Positions 1 to 11,060 of a DNA stretch of 64,000 nt are shown piece after piece. Every line of letters begins with the position of its first letter. Position 1 is the stretch's first letter. This DNA is from Sambucus nigra (lineage: Eukaryota > Streptophyta > Magnoliopsida > Dipsacales > Adoxaceae), in assembly GCA_949130495.1 (NCBI GenBank), contig OX422216.1, forward strand, positions 99,331,967 to 99,395,966, read 5' to 3'. The position numbers were made by a program, and so were the translations under genes. Under the pieces are notes generated by a model, which saw only the letters and a list, made by a program, of their open reading frames with translations, was not told the DNA's origin and ran no database searches.

Positions 1-37
1 GTCACGATCTATATAAATACATCCCAGAGTGAGCTCA
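1..37 (-). pseudogene. Element B integrase, distal fragment at window edge
   Basis: This is the continuation of element B beyond the insertion of element A. Read on the minus strand and joined across the 5-bp duplication at 33-37 and 8888-8892, it carries on the integrase region that follows the KIEL motif at about 8900. In elements A and D the same place reads IELIRSRIRVAQD; here the match is recognisable but decayed. The rest of B (integrase C-terminus, chromodomain, 3' LTR) lies outside the window to the left. Confidence 0.6.
33..37. repeat. Target-site duplication of element A (left copy, gctca)
   Basis: The five bases gctca directly before the TG end of element A recur at 8888-8892 directly after its CA end. 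This is the hallmark of LTR retrotransposon integration, and it shows that both ends of A are original. Confidence 0.9.
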
Positions 38-1111
38 TGTGACACCCCGTCTAATTAAATACCGGGTAGCTACTCCTTTATTAAATTAATTCAAAATGCC
101 AAGTTGGTTCAGTTAATAGCATCACTGTCGAAAACATTTTTATAATTACTAACCACCAAGCATTTAAAAAGTAAGTTGCCAAATTTTAAATTAAGTCTGA
201 TTAACATGCAGTAAAAGAATAACTAAAGAATAACAACCATTCACCATAATGAAGTAATGAATAACCAACAAAGTAAATATAAATCCGGAGGAAAACTCCT
301 CACAATAATCCCACAACTGAAAAATAATACGACAAGTCTGAATCCTGAATAATTACATGCCAAAGGTCTGAATAACTGAAATAAATGAAATGCCTCTAAA
401 AGAAATGGGCGACATGCCCTAAAACTGATAACTGATGAATATCGAGTCAAGATAGATGAAGCGTCTACAAGCAAAGTCCTGTAACTTCCACAAACAGCTA
501 CAACTCATCACCTGAATGAGAATTCTATGCATGGTGTCCTTATGGCTGGGCACCTAAAATGGTTTTTACAAAAATAGATTTGAAAGCAAATGGGTCAGAG
601 CCCGAAAGTGGAAAACATTTTGAAAACAACAAGTGTTTTAATAACTTTAAAACATTAAATGCAAAATACATGTTAGGACGTGCACTCACATGAAATTCTC
701 ACCTCTCGAAATTACCAAAATGCCCTTATAAGTTACCGGTATGGCCCAATAATGCCCCGGGACCCAAACTTAACCCCCGACTAGTGTTTTCTGACTATTT
801 CAACCCTTCCGGACGCGTTGGCGTACTCAAAACGACCATACGGTTAATAGAACTAAAATTCACTTTTTAATTAACATAATTATATTCCTGACGCGACTAT
901 CACACGCGTCTCAACAAGATTTCCAAATTGCCGTATTTCAATCTCATGACAAATTTCATAATTCAATAATCATATATAATCATATATGCACCTATAATCA
1001 AATACCAACTCGCATCTCGTTAGTATTTTAATCCGGATTAATTTCCAATTAATACACATTTAATTTAATTAATCCCATAAAATAAATATCACAAAAATAC
1101 GGGGTATTACA
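38..1111 (-). repeat. Element A 3' LTR, internally deleted
   Basis: It begins TGTGACACCCCG and ends at a TTACA, matching the two ends of the 5956-8887 LTR, but is only 1074 bp against 2932 bp. The missing piece corresponds to about 6629-8485 of the full copy. Both breakpoints lie at tcga, so a microhomology-mediated deletion after insertion is the simplest explanation. No gene lies inside it. Confidence 0.93.
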
Positions 1112-1149
1112 TACTTCCCCCCTAATAACTGAATTTCGTCCCGAAATTC
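1112..1149 (-). promoter_or_regulatory. Element A polypurine tract and adjoining hairpin
   Basis: On the minus strand a run of G and A (1115-1123) abuts the 3' LTR and is the expected plus-strand primer for reverse transcription. Just upstream, 1131-1149 forms an 8-bp perfect stem (GAATTTCG with CGAAATTC) around a GGA loop. Elements C, D, F and G have the same arrangement. Confidence 0.85.
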
Positions 1150-1153
1150 GGAA

Positions 1154-1975
1154 CTAGAAAGTACCTCGTAAGAACAACTCTGGATAACGTTCGCGCATCT
1201 CATCCTCGCGCTCCCATGTGGACTCCTCGACATTATGATGTCGCCACTGAACACGTACTAACGGAACTATCTTTGACCGCAGTTTCCGCTCACTTCGATC
1301 CAAAATAGCAATCGGCCCCTCCTCGTAGGAGCTATCAGGCTGGAGATCGATGTCCTCCAAAGCAATGTGAGAATGAGCCAAATCGTCTCTAAGATATTTC
1401 CTTAGCGAGGAAATATGAAACACATCGTGAATTCGATGTAAATGCTCCGGTAATCCAAGCCTGTACGCAACCAGTCCAATCCGCTCAATAATAGGAAATG
1501 GTCCCACATATCTCGGTGCCAACTTCCCTTTCTTCCCGAAACGCATAATCCCCTTCATAGGAGATACTCTGAGCAAAACCTGGTGCCCCACTTGGAACTC
1601 TCTGAAGAACCTCTTCGCATCAGCATAGCTCTTCTGCCGATCCTGAGCTACTCGAATGCGACTCCGTATCAATTCTATCCTTGCCGAAGTATCCTGAATC
1701 ACTTCCGGCCCTAGTAGTTTGTTGTACCCTACCTCCAACCAACATGCTGGGGAACGACAAGGTCTACCGTACAACGCCTCAAATGGAGCCATGCCAATGG
1801 TGAACTGGTAGGAGTTGTTGTAAGCAAACTCTACCAGTGGAAGATACTGTTCCCATCCACCCCCAAAATCAATGATACTCATACGTAGCATGTCCTCCAA
1901 TATCTGGTTTGTACGCTCCGTTTGCCCATCGGTCTGCGGGTGATACGCCGTACTCAACCGTAATTCCGTGCCCAT
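1154..1975 (-). pseudogene. pol (3' part): Element A integrase C-terminal half and chromodomain
   Basis: About 273 residues. The frame opens with the integrase catalytic-core end (TAYHPQTDGQTERTNQ, containing the catalytic Glu), then [10 protein letters not shown] and the YGRPCRSP block, the GPY-like region (PRYVGPFPIIERIG) and HDVFHISSLRKY. It ends with a chromodomain-like segment with VQWRHHNVEESTWERE and MRERYPELF. Chromodomains of this kind steer integration toward modified histones in chromoviruses. It is separated from the preceding integrase part by a frameshift near 1985-2000, so the polyprotein cannot be read through. Confidence 0.93.
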
Positions 1976-2690
1976 GGCCTCCTGAAAACTCTCCCAAACC
2001 GTGAAACAAATATCTTGTCTCGGTCAGACACGATATTTAAGGGCACACCGTGAAGTCTCACTATCTCTGAAATAAAGAGCTGGGCATACTGTCCCGTAGT
2101 GTATTCCGTCCTTACAGGTAGAAAATGAGCGACTTTGGTCAACCTGTCCACAATTACCCAAATGGAGTCGTGACCTCTCTGTGACGTAGGCAACCCCGTG
2201 ATAAAGTCCATTAATATGCTCTCCCACATCCACATCGGGACCTCCAACGGTTGTAGCAGTCCTGCCGGTCTCTGATGATCCACTTTTACAAGCTGACAAG
2301 TGGCGCATTTAGAAACAAACACGGCAATATCTCTCTTCATCCCGCTCCACCAATACTGTCATCTCATGTCTTGGTACATTTTGTCCCCACCGGGATGTAC
2401 CGCGAACCGTGAGCCGTGCGACTCTGCCATCACCGCGTGCCGCAATTCCTCTCCTTCCGAAACTACCAATCTCCCATTGAAGCGTAATCCCCCGTCTGAG
2501 CCAACGGTATAGGATTCGGCTCCCTCTGCTAGTAATCGAACTATCAGCTCCTAACAGAACGAGTCATCTATTTGTGCCTTTACCACTCTCGTGACAATCT
2601 GCGGCGTAACAGTCATTACCGACATGAATGATCGAGCCACTGCATCCTGGTGTCCCAATTCTTTCCACTTTGCCTTCCACACACCCCTGC
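1954..2690 (-). pseudogene. pol (integrase): Element A integrase zinc-binding and core region
   Basis: The minus-strand frame contains the zinc-finger end ([16 protein letters not shown]), then WESILMDFITGLP, the first catalytic Asp in VIVDRLTKVAHFLP and the second in IVSDRDKIFVSRF. After that the frame goes wrong (near 1985-2000). Upstream, a TGA replaces the Arg codon expected before YWWSGMKRD, and a frameshift near 2690 separates this part from RNase H. The family role is to insert the cDNA into host DNA; here it is broken. Confidence 0.88.
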
Positions 2691-3851
2691 AACAGGTCTG
2701 AGGCTCAACGCGTCTGCTACCACGTTAGCCTTCCCCGGGTGGTATTGGATATCGAACTGATAATCCTTCACGAACTCAAGCCACCTTCGCTGCCGCATAT
2801 TCAACTCCTTTTGCGTGAATAGGTACTGTAGGGACTTGTGGTCTGTGAACAATCGAAACTTCTCCCCCAAAAGGTAATGTCTCCAAATACGAAGGGCAAA
2901 TACAACTGCCGCCAACTCCAAGTCATGAGTGGGGTAATTCTTCTCGTGAGGCTTTAGCTTACGGGAAGCATAAGCTATGGCCTGACTCTCCTGTTGTAGT
3001 ACACCTCCAAGTCCTTGCAAGGACGCATCGGTGTAGACTAGATACTCAACTCCCGGTCTCGGCAATGCTAACACAGGTGCTGAGGTCAACTTATCCTTTA
3101 ACTCATCGAATGCCAACTGACAGGCATCACTCCATATGAACGGCACAACTTTACGAGTCAGATGTGTCAAAGGACCTGCTATCTTCGAAAATCCCCGAAT
3201 GAACCTCCTGTAGTATCCTGCTAATCCCAAGAAACTACGGATCTCCATTGGTGTCGTGGGCTGTCCCCACTCCCTCACCGCTGATACCTTCCCCGGATCA
3301 ACAGATATTCCCCGATCGGAAATAATGTGCCCCAAAAACTGGACCTCCTTCAGCCAAAACCCGCATTTCTCATATTTTGCATACAGCTCGTTCTGACGTA
3401 GTGTCTGCAAAACTTGCCTCAAATGCTCGGCGTGCTCCTCCTCTGTCTGGGAGTAAACCAGAATATCATCAATGAAGACAATGACAAACTGATCTAGGAA
3501 ATCCCTGAACACCCTATTCATCAAGTCCATAAACACGGCTGAAGCATTGGTCAAACCAAAAGGCATAACCCGAAACTCATAAGAACCATATCTCGATAAG
3601 AACGCAGTCTTCGAGACGTCCTCCTCCCTGATACGCAATTGATGGTATCCCGATCTCAAATCAATCTTCGAGAAGAAATAAGCTCCTCTCAACTGTTCGA
3701 ATAAGTCATCGATTCGAGGCAACGGGTACTTATTCCGTATCGTGACTTTGTTCAACTCCCGGTAGTCCACACACAATCTCAGTGAACCATCTCTCTTCTT
3801 CACAAACAACACAGGGGCACCCCACAGTGAAGTACTCCTCCGTATAAACCC
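2616..3851 (-). pseudogene. pol (RT-RH): Element A reverse transcriptase and RNase H
   Basis: An open frame of about 398 residues. RT motifs in order: [44 protein letters not shown] and the catalytic [10 protein letters not shown] (the F-x-D-D box). The connection and RNase H follow: [13 protein letters not shown] (first catalytic Asp), [25 protein letters not shown] (Glu and Asp) and [13 protein letters not shown]. Key residues look intact. The frame is closed upstream by a TAG at 3852-3854, where relatives have CAG (Gln), and it drifts out of frame near 2690. Confidence 0.94.
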
Positions 3852-4811
3852 CTAACCCAACAACTGCTCAATCTGATCCCGTAACTCCCTCATCTCAGCT
3901 GGAGCCATACGGTACGGTGCGCGTGCTATAGGTCTCGTATCTGGTAATAAGTCTATGACAAAGTCTATCTCTCGACTGGGGGGTAATCCAGGTATATCCT
4001 GAAATACATCGGCAAACTCTCTAACAACCGGAATCGAATCAAGTGGTATCACCACCTCCTTAGAGGTCTCCTCCTCTATATAGTACAAATGAGTGGACGA
4101 TCCTCCCTCGGAACGAGGCATCGCCACCAAAAACATCTCCTGCCCGGGAATGGCAAAGATAATACTCCTACTGAAACAGTCAATCATGGCTCGGTACGCA
4201 ACAAGCCAGTCCATACCGATAATGGCATCATACTCGGTCATCTCTAATACTAACATATCTGCAGGTAATACCAAACTACCAATCTCTACCCCTACTCCCC
4301 GGCATATAAAGAAAATAAGTGACCCACTCCCCAATGGTGAGTCTACACACGTCACTGTGCTCTCTGCTGTGGCTAACAACCCTAAGGCTTTCGCAAAATG
4401 TGTAGCTATAAAACAATGCGTTGCCCCCGTATCAAACAAAACCCGACCCATAGTACCATGGATAGGAAACATACCCTCAATCGCGGGTGGTGCCTGCGGA
4501 GCTGCTGCTTGGTGGACATTATAGACACGTCCATACTGTAACTGTCCCTGCTGCACAGGAACTGCTGGGATGGCTGGAAGAGCTGGCACCTGGGCTGGAG
4601 CTGGAAGGGCTGGCGGAAAAAGTGGCCTCTGTGGCTCATGTCGAGCACCCTGCTGCTGCTGCGGGGCCCTGCCCCTATCAGGACAGTCCTGGCGTTTATG
4701 GCCAGTCTTGCCACAAACAAAACACTTCCCCGGGAAGTTCCTCCCTCTCTGTCCCTGCTGCCAATGGCCCTGATGGCCGTTACTGTTCCTCCACTGGCCC
4801 TGCTGAAACTG
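3852..4811 (-). pseudogene. gag-pol (NC-PR): Element A CCHC zinc knuckle and aspartic protease
   Basis: Read on the minus strand, a nucleocapsid knuckle CFVCGKTGHKRQDC lies near 4690-4730. It is followed by a Pro/Gln-rich linker and then the retroviral-type protease with LFDTGATHCFI (active-site DTGA) and IIGMDWL. The linker to RT (APYRMAPAEMRELRDQI) ends at an in-frame TAG at 3852-3854. Further in-frame TAG codons at 4812-4814 and 4857-4859 separate it from gag, although the reading frame is the same. The CAG-to-TAG pattern is typical of C-to-T decay in methylated repeats. Confidence 0.9.
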
Positions 4812-4856
4812 CTATTGACCATTCTGACCCTGCTGGTGCTGATGGCCGTTCGGACC

Positions 4857-5771
4857 CTAATGGCCCTGCCGGAAACCTCCCTGTCCGTGCCTGAAATTTC
4901 CTGACCTGAACCTCTTCTGATCTCCCTGCTGGGAACCCTGATCACCCTGTCTCTGCCCCTGAACAGATTGTGCCCCACTGGCACCATTTCCCCCAGTCCT
5001 GCCCTGATGGCTGGACTCTCCTGACCTCTTGCCTTCAGTCATGTGAAAGCGATGATCCTGGCAATGTAACAGAGCAGCGTTAACCACATCAGAATAAGTG
5101 GCTAACGAGAGGTTCCCTAACAAGTGCTGACGAATCCTCCATGTCAACCCGTCCGTGAATTTCTGTATCTTCTTCTCCTTTGTCGGTATATCATCCGGAA
5201 CAATGTTCAGAAGATCAGTAAATTCGGCCTCATACTCGGCCACAGTCTTACCCTCCTGTTTGAGGCTCATCAATTTCCTCCTCATCTCCGTGTGAACAGC
5301 TGACGGAAAGTATTTGCGGTCGAACCGCACCCAAAACTCCTGAATAGTGAGAGTATCTCTCTCCTCCACGGTGGTAATAGACTCCCACCACTGCAGTGCT
5401 GACCCCACTAGCTTAAAAGTAGCTAGTATCTGCTTCTGGACATCTGTGCACTCATACATCCTCAGGTGCCGCTGAATGTCCTTCCTCCACTGACTCGAAA
5501 CTACCACATCAGAGCTACCTGCGAACTCCGGAGGGTGTGCTTTCTGAAAAGCATCACGTACACGTTCCCAAGCAGACGGGAATGCATGAGCCTGAATTGG
5601 CGTGGCTATCGGCGCCTGAAGTGGTGCCTGCTGAACTACTGCTAGTGCGGCATTTACCGCCTGAGCCACAATGGCTGCAACCTCGGCGGCATTCATCGTG
5701 CCTTGAGCTGGTGCGGGCTGTGGTTCTGGCGTCGCATCCCTGGGAACCCTTTGTACACGTCGTGGAGGCAT
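4857..5771 (-). pseudogene. gag: Element A gag (capsid region)
   Basis: A frame of about 304 residues from an ATG at 5769-5771 (protein start MPPRRVQR). It shows the retrotransposon gag core: AFQKAHPPEFAGSSDVV, RHLRMYECTDVQKQ, ALQWWESITT, FWVRFDRKYFPSAV and QEGKTVAEYEAEF. The end is rich in Gly and Gln before the nucleocapsid. The capsid packages element RNA. The start is well fixed because it lies immediately after a splice-acceptor-like tract (5772-5790) and the same arrangement occurs in B, D and F. The frame stops at a TAG (4857-4859), so the gag-pol fusion is interrupted. Confidence 0.93.
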
Positions 5772-5955
5772 CTGAAATAAGAATGAAGTTTATAAGTTCG
5801 CAGTTATAAACTTAAAATAGTTGAAGAACGTAGCATATACAAAAGAATACAACAGTCCTAAAATATAGGGCTCTACATCAAAGAAAGCTCAGCGGAAAAC
5901 ATAATAAGCCGTACAGATCCTAAAGGAAACTAGAACCTGATGCTCTGATACCACC
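5772..5955 (-). promoter_or_regulatory. Element A leader: primer-binding site and predicted splice acceptor
   Basis: Next to the 5' LTR, 5942-5953 reads TGGTATCAGAGC on the minus strand, complementary to the 3' end of plant initiator Met-tRNA. Directly before the gag ATG the minus strand reads CATTCTTATTTCAG, a good plant 3' splice site. Nothing else is recognisable in the 184 bases. Confidence 0.88.
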
Positions 5956-8887
5956 TGTGACACCCCGTCTAATTAAATACCGGGTAGCTACTCCTCTATT
6001 AAATTAATTCAAAATGCCAAGTTGGTTCAGTTAATAGCATCACTGTCAAAAACATTTTTATAATTACTAACCACCTAGTATTTAAAAAGTAAGTTGCCAA
6101 ATTTTAAATTAAGTCTGATTAACATGCAGTAAAAGAATAACTAAAGAATAACAACCATTCACCATAATGAAGTAATGATTAACCAACAAAGTAAATATAA
6201 ATCCGGAGGAAAACTCCTCACAATAATCCCACAACTGAAAAAATAATACGACAAGTCTGAATCCTGAATAATTACATGCCAAAGGTCTGAATAACTGAAA
6301 TAAATGAAATGCCTCTAAAAGAAATGTGCGACATGCCCTACAACTGATAACTGATGAATATCGAGTCAAGATAGATGAAGTGTCTACAAGCAAAGTCCTG
6401 TAACTTCCACAAACAGCTACAGCTCGTCACCTGAATGAGAATTCTATGCATGGTGTCCTTGTGGCTGGGCACCAAAAATGGTTTTTACAAAAATAGATTT
6501 GAAAGCAAATGGGTCAGAGCCCGAAAGTGGAAAACATTTTGAAAACAGCAAGTGTTTTAATAACTTTAAAACATTAAATGCAAAATACATGTTAGGACGT
6601 GCACTCACATGAAATTCTCACCTCTCGACTACATGTGCACTCCTAACGTACCGTACCCATCTACATGACATACATATCTAACCAAACCGTAATAAGTCCT
6701 ACCCCTTACTACTCGATTCCCATATCACATTCTAACGTTATCAAATAAATAGAGGGCTTTACTTAAACTCATATTCTCAATTAGGAGTACCATTCACTAT
6801 CGGTTAAACCGTTATGTCTTCTCAAAACATTACCATAATATTATTCGCAATATCAACATGAAAGTTCCCATTAATAACGTGTATATTATTCACGCCATAA
6901 ATATACAATACAAGCACCCCGAGACTAAGCTGCTGTGCACACATACTCTGCTATCCATCCCGGTACATCACGTACATAAGGATCACATATTCCGAATCTC
7001 TCAGGAATAGTTCTCAGATAACAACATCACAAATAATGGAGGCGAACACAGTCACATCACATGGGTCACGCACATACATGCGCTCCCACGATCAGCAGAC
7101 TTATTAACATCCCAATAAGTCCTTCTCTGACCTATGTTCATCGAGGTAACTAGTCTAAATCCGGGCAACACAAGGATTAGAGGGCCCTAAGCGAACGCAA
7201 CCTCCCGTGATAGCAAGTATGGTAGGTATGTCATACACATAAAATCAATACATATACTAAGTATGCACACGTCGTAGTAATCACCATATTATGTTGGTGG
7301 TACACTTCTCATTCTCGTACCGACATATAATAATACTACACAATTTATATGTTCCCGGTTAATATAATAAGTTAGGCCGTTAATAGTTCTCGCTTCGTAA
7401 TAGACACTCACGTCCTACTCATATTTTCCTTTAGGTTCAAACTACACTTCTAGGTTTGACTCCTTATTATATCCCAAACATCCCAAGTATATCAATTAAT
7501 CATCAAGGGAAGGCTATCTCTACCTATACACAAGGTTACGGGACACTCGGGATCAAAACAGGCTAAAAAGCCTAAATTGTCAACTCGTTCGAAGTCTCGT
7601 TCGAACGAGGCTGTTCGAACGAGAGTTCGTTCGAACGAACTGGGCTATCTAACGAGATCTCGTTCGAACGAGATTATCGAATGAACTTCACCCTAGTTAG
7701 AAGTCAAAGGTTAACTCGTTAGAAGCTCGTTCGAACGAGCTCGTTCGAACGACCTGGGCAGGTCTTCTAACGAGTGGCCAGTTTCGAGCCCAGAAATCCT
7801 TATTTCGTTTTTCCCAATTTTCTTCACTCCTAATCCCACATAAAAATCGACCCAACATCATTTTAAGGTTCATAATTCGTACTAAACACTCATAGGTCAT
7901 AATCAAACTTTTATATAGGGCTAACTCATCTTAAACATCATCAAATCTTCAATTCTCTTCATTTATCCCCAAATTATATGAACATGAACCCTAACATTTA
8001 TAAATCATCATTGAACCTACTAAAATCCATTTTTGTTTCATCCAAGATATTATTAACATCAGAATAATCGCCTACATATAATTCTACATGCAATTCCTCA
8101 TCAATATGTAAGATTCTATTTCCAATTTAATGGGTTTTTCATTAACTCCCAAGAACAATACAATTTAATTTAATATCCTACGCATGGAAGAGGCATTCTC
8201 TATAAAAACGAAATTAAATCACTTGCTTTATTTGAATCTCTGAATTTGATGACAAATTTCTGAAGTGTTCTCTCTCTCTCTCTGCAGAATTCCTTCTCTC
8301 TCTCTCTCAACAAGCTTTTCTTCTCAAGGTTTTAATGGAGGTGGGGTTGGTTTTGCCAAGTTATAAAGTTTCTAACTTCTCCCGTAGCCCACTACCTAAA
8401 TTGGGGTTGGAAATGGCTTAGTGGGTTAATACTAAGTCAGATTTTTAACTCTAATTTTCGTGGATTTTAATTACCCAATTTTCGAAATTATCAAAATGCC
8501 CTTATAAGTTACCGGTATGGCCCAATAATGCCCCGGGACCCAAACTTAACCCCCGGCTAATGTTTTCTGACTATTTCGACCCTTCCGGATGCGTTGGCGC
8601 ACTCAAAACGACCATACGATTAATAGAACTAAAATTCACTTTTTAATTAACATAATTATATTCCTGACGCGACTGTCACACGCGTCTCAATAAGATTTCC
8701 AAATTGCCGTATTTCTATCTCACGACAAATTTCATAATTCAATAATCATATATAATCATATATGCACCTATAATCAAATACCAACTCGCATCTCGTTAGA
8801 ATTTTAATCCGGATTAATTTCCAATTAATACACATTTAATTTAATTAATCCCATAAAATAAATATCACAAAAATACGGGGTATTGCA
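5956..8887 (-). repeat. Element A 5' LTR, full length (2932 bp)
   Basis: Bounded by TG and CA with longer inverted ends (TGTGACACCCCG at one end, a related CGGGGTATTGCA at the other). In minus orientation it contains the shared promoter-proximal box (8507-8625), a GCAAGT donor-like motif at 8221-8226 and a CpG palindrome cluster (about 7580-7775). No coding sequence is apparent; the short frames inside are chance. Confidence 0.93.
7580..7775. repeat. TTCGAA/CGTTCGAACG palindrome cluster in element A LTR
   Basis: Roughly ten repeats of a self-complementary TCGTTCGAACGA core occur in this 196-base stretch, in an otherwise AT-rich LTR. It lies about 1.1-1.3 kb into the LTR, the same place as the clusters in D and E. 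Confidence 0.85.
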
Positions 8888-8892
8888 GCTCA
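8888..8892. repeat. Target-site duplication of element A (right copy, gctca)
   Basis: Matches 33-37. Confidence 0.9.
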
Positions 8893-9600
8893 ATCTTTTC
8901 ACTAGTCTCCTGTATCATCTCTGACCCCAATAACTTGTTATCCCCCACCTCTAGCCAGTAGGCGAGTGAATGAAAAGACCTCCCATAAAACACCACAAAT
9001 GGTGCCATACCGATAGTGAACTGGTAAGAGTTATTGTATGCGAACTCTACCAACGGAAGATATCGCTCCAATCCTCCTTTGAAGTCTAGGATGCACATCC
9101 TTAACATATCCTCAAGCATTTGATTGACCCTCTCAGTCTGTCCATCTTTCTCTGGATGATATGCGGTGCTCAACCGCAAGTCTGTGCCCATGACCTCTTG
9201 AAAGCTTTGCCAGAAGTGAGACACGAAAATTTTATCTCTATTGGACACAATGTTAACCAGTACCCCTTGCAGCCTAACGATCTTCACAATAAACAACTGT
9301 GCGTACTGCATTGTCTCAAAATTGGTGCGAACAGGAAAGAAATGGGCCAACTTGGTCAACTGATCCACTATCACCTAAATGGAGTCATGACCCCTCTGCG
9401 ATGTCGACAGTTCCGTAATAAAATCAATCGAAATGCTCACCCATTTTCACACAGGAATATCCAGTGACTGTAGCATTACCGAAGGCCTCTTGTGGTCTAC
9501 CTTAACTAGCTAACAGGTAACACACTTAGAGACAAACTCATCAGCGTCTCGCTTCATCCCCGACCACTAATATTGTCTCCCCCTGGTATATCTTATCCCC
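8888..9600 (-). pseudogene. pol (integrase): Element B integrase, interrupted by element A
   Basis: Minus-strand integrase: the zinc-finger end (SKCVTC followed by a stop where A and D have Gln) near 9510-9530, then IVDQLTKLAHFFP, IVSNRDKIFVSHFW (SDRD has become SNRD, so the catalytic Asp is changed), TAYHPEKDGQTERVNQ and [14 protein letters not shown]. The frame is cut at 8888 by element A. A TAG replaces the Trp codon upstream of VIVDQ. B is clearly more decayed than A or D, as expected for the oldest layer. Confidence 0.9.
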
Positions 9601-9889
9601 GCCGAGATGTATCGAAACTATCGAACCATGGGACTCAGTCATCATAGCATGCCTCAAATCCCCATCCTCAAGCACAACTAATATCCTACTAAAATGTAGG
9701 CCTCCCTCTGAGATGATCAAGTAAGACTATGCACCCTCGGCTAGCAACTATCATATTCTGACCTGACAGTACTGATCCTTCGCCTGTGCTTTCACTACCC
9801 GCATGATAATCTCAGGGGTGATAGCTAAAACTGACATGCATGCCCTGGAAACCTCATCATCATGTTGAAGTTCACTCCACTTCACTTTC

Positions 9890-10510
9890 TAGACCTCGAC
9901 TAACTCCCTAGTTGGTCTTCGGCTCAATGCGTCTGCAACCATGTTAGCCTTACCAGGATGATACTGTATATCAAACTGGTAATCCTTCACTAATTCAAGC
10001 CACCGTCTCTGCCTCATATTCATATCCTTTTGTGTGAAAAGATACTAAAGTGACTTGTGATCCGCGAACAATGTAAATCGCTCCCCCAACAGATAGTGTC
10101 TCCATATCCTTAGATCAAATACAACCGCTGCTAACTCTAGGTCATGGGTGGGGTAATTCTTCTCATGGGGATTAAGCTTTCGAGACGCATAAGCTATGAC
10201 CCTTTCCTCCTGTTATAATACACCCCCAAGTCCTTATAAGGATGCATTCGTGTATACCCGATACTCTACCCCACTCCTAGGCAATGCAAGTATTGGCTCT
10301 AACGTCAACTTATCCTTCAGCTCATCAAAGTCTAGCTGACAGTGATCACTCCACACAAACAATACCCCCTTGCGAGTCAGGTTCATCAACGGACCCGTAA
10401 TCTTTGAGAATCCTTTAATTAAATGACGATAATACCCGACTAACCGCAAGAAGCTGTGAATCTCTATCAGTGTCGTGGGCAGTCCCCACTCCCTCACCAT
10501 TGATACCATA
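9890..10510 (-). pseudogene. pol (RNase H): Element B RNase H
   Basis: Minus-strand RNase H with [12 protein letters not shown] (the first catalytic Asp changed to Asn in the YTDAS motif), [21 protein letters not shown], and [18 protein letters not shown]. Several stops lie inside, including a pair where A has QQE. The RT thumb and connection (SFLRLVGYYRHLIKGFSKI) are at the 10400-10500 end. Confidence 0.88.
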
Positions 10511-11060
10511 CTTGGATCAATGGCAATACCCCTGTCAGATACGATGTGGCCAAGAAACTGTACCTCCTGTAGTCAAAATACATAATTCTCAAATTTGGCA
10601 TACAACTGATGGTCCCAAAGAGTTTGTAGAAGTCTACGCAAATGCTCCGCGTGCTCCTCCTCCGTCCGAGAGTAAACGAAAATGTCCTCTATAAACACGA
10701 TCACGAACTGGTCTAAGAACTCCTTGAATACTCTATTCATGATATCCATGAACACTGATGGTGCATTGGTGAGCCCAAATGACATCACCTTGAACTCATA
10801 GGACCCGTATCATGACAAGAAAATGGTCTTGGGGACATCCTCCTTCCGAATACATAACTCGTCATATCCTGACCTCAAATCAATCTTTGAGAAGTATGCA
10901 ACCCCTCTGAACTGATCAAATAGGTCATCGATTCTAGGCAATGGATATTTATTCCGTATCCTGACCTTATTTATCTCCCTGTAATCCATACACAAGCGAA
11001 GTGAACCGTCCCTCTTCTTCACAAATAATACCGGTGCACCCTATGATGATGTACTCCGCT
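10510..11060 (-). pseudogene. pol (RT): Element B reverse transcriptase
   Basis: RT motifs on the minus strand: [45 protein letters not shown] and [19 protein letters not shown]. The catalytic F-I-D-D has become F-I-E-D, so even without the stops and frame breaks (near 10800 and 10570) this polymerase would be inactive. Closest in the window to A and D. Confidence 0.92.

Larger units (their letters stand above)
38..8887 (-). mobile_element. Element A: Ty3/gypsy chromovirus with 2.9-kb LTR, nested in element B
   Basis: A complete element on the minus strand: 5' LTR at 5956-8887, primer-binding site at 5942-5953, gag-pol from 5771 down to 1154, polypurine tract at 1115-1123 and 3' LTR at 38-1111. 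The domain order (gag, CCHC knuckle, protease, RT, RNase H, integrase, chromodomain), the initiator-Met primer site and the large LTR fit the Tekay/Del group of chromoviruses; the clade name is inference. LTR copies are very similar where both exist, so insertion is recent relative to host B. Coding is inactivated by TAG and TGA stops and at least two frameshifts. The 3' LTR has lost about 1.86 kb. Confidence 0.95.

Noticed and set aside
4093..4524. Plus-strand frame opposite the element A protease
   Set aside because: Shadow of the real minus-strand protease frame. The same holds for frames at 4487-4904, 16569-17027 and 17988-18375.
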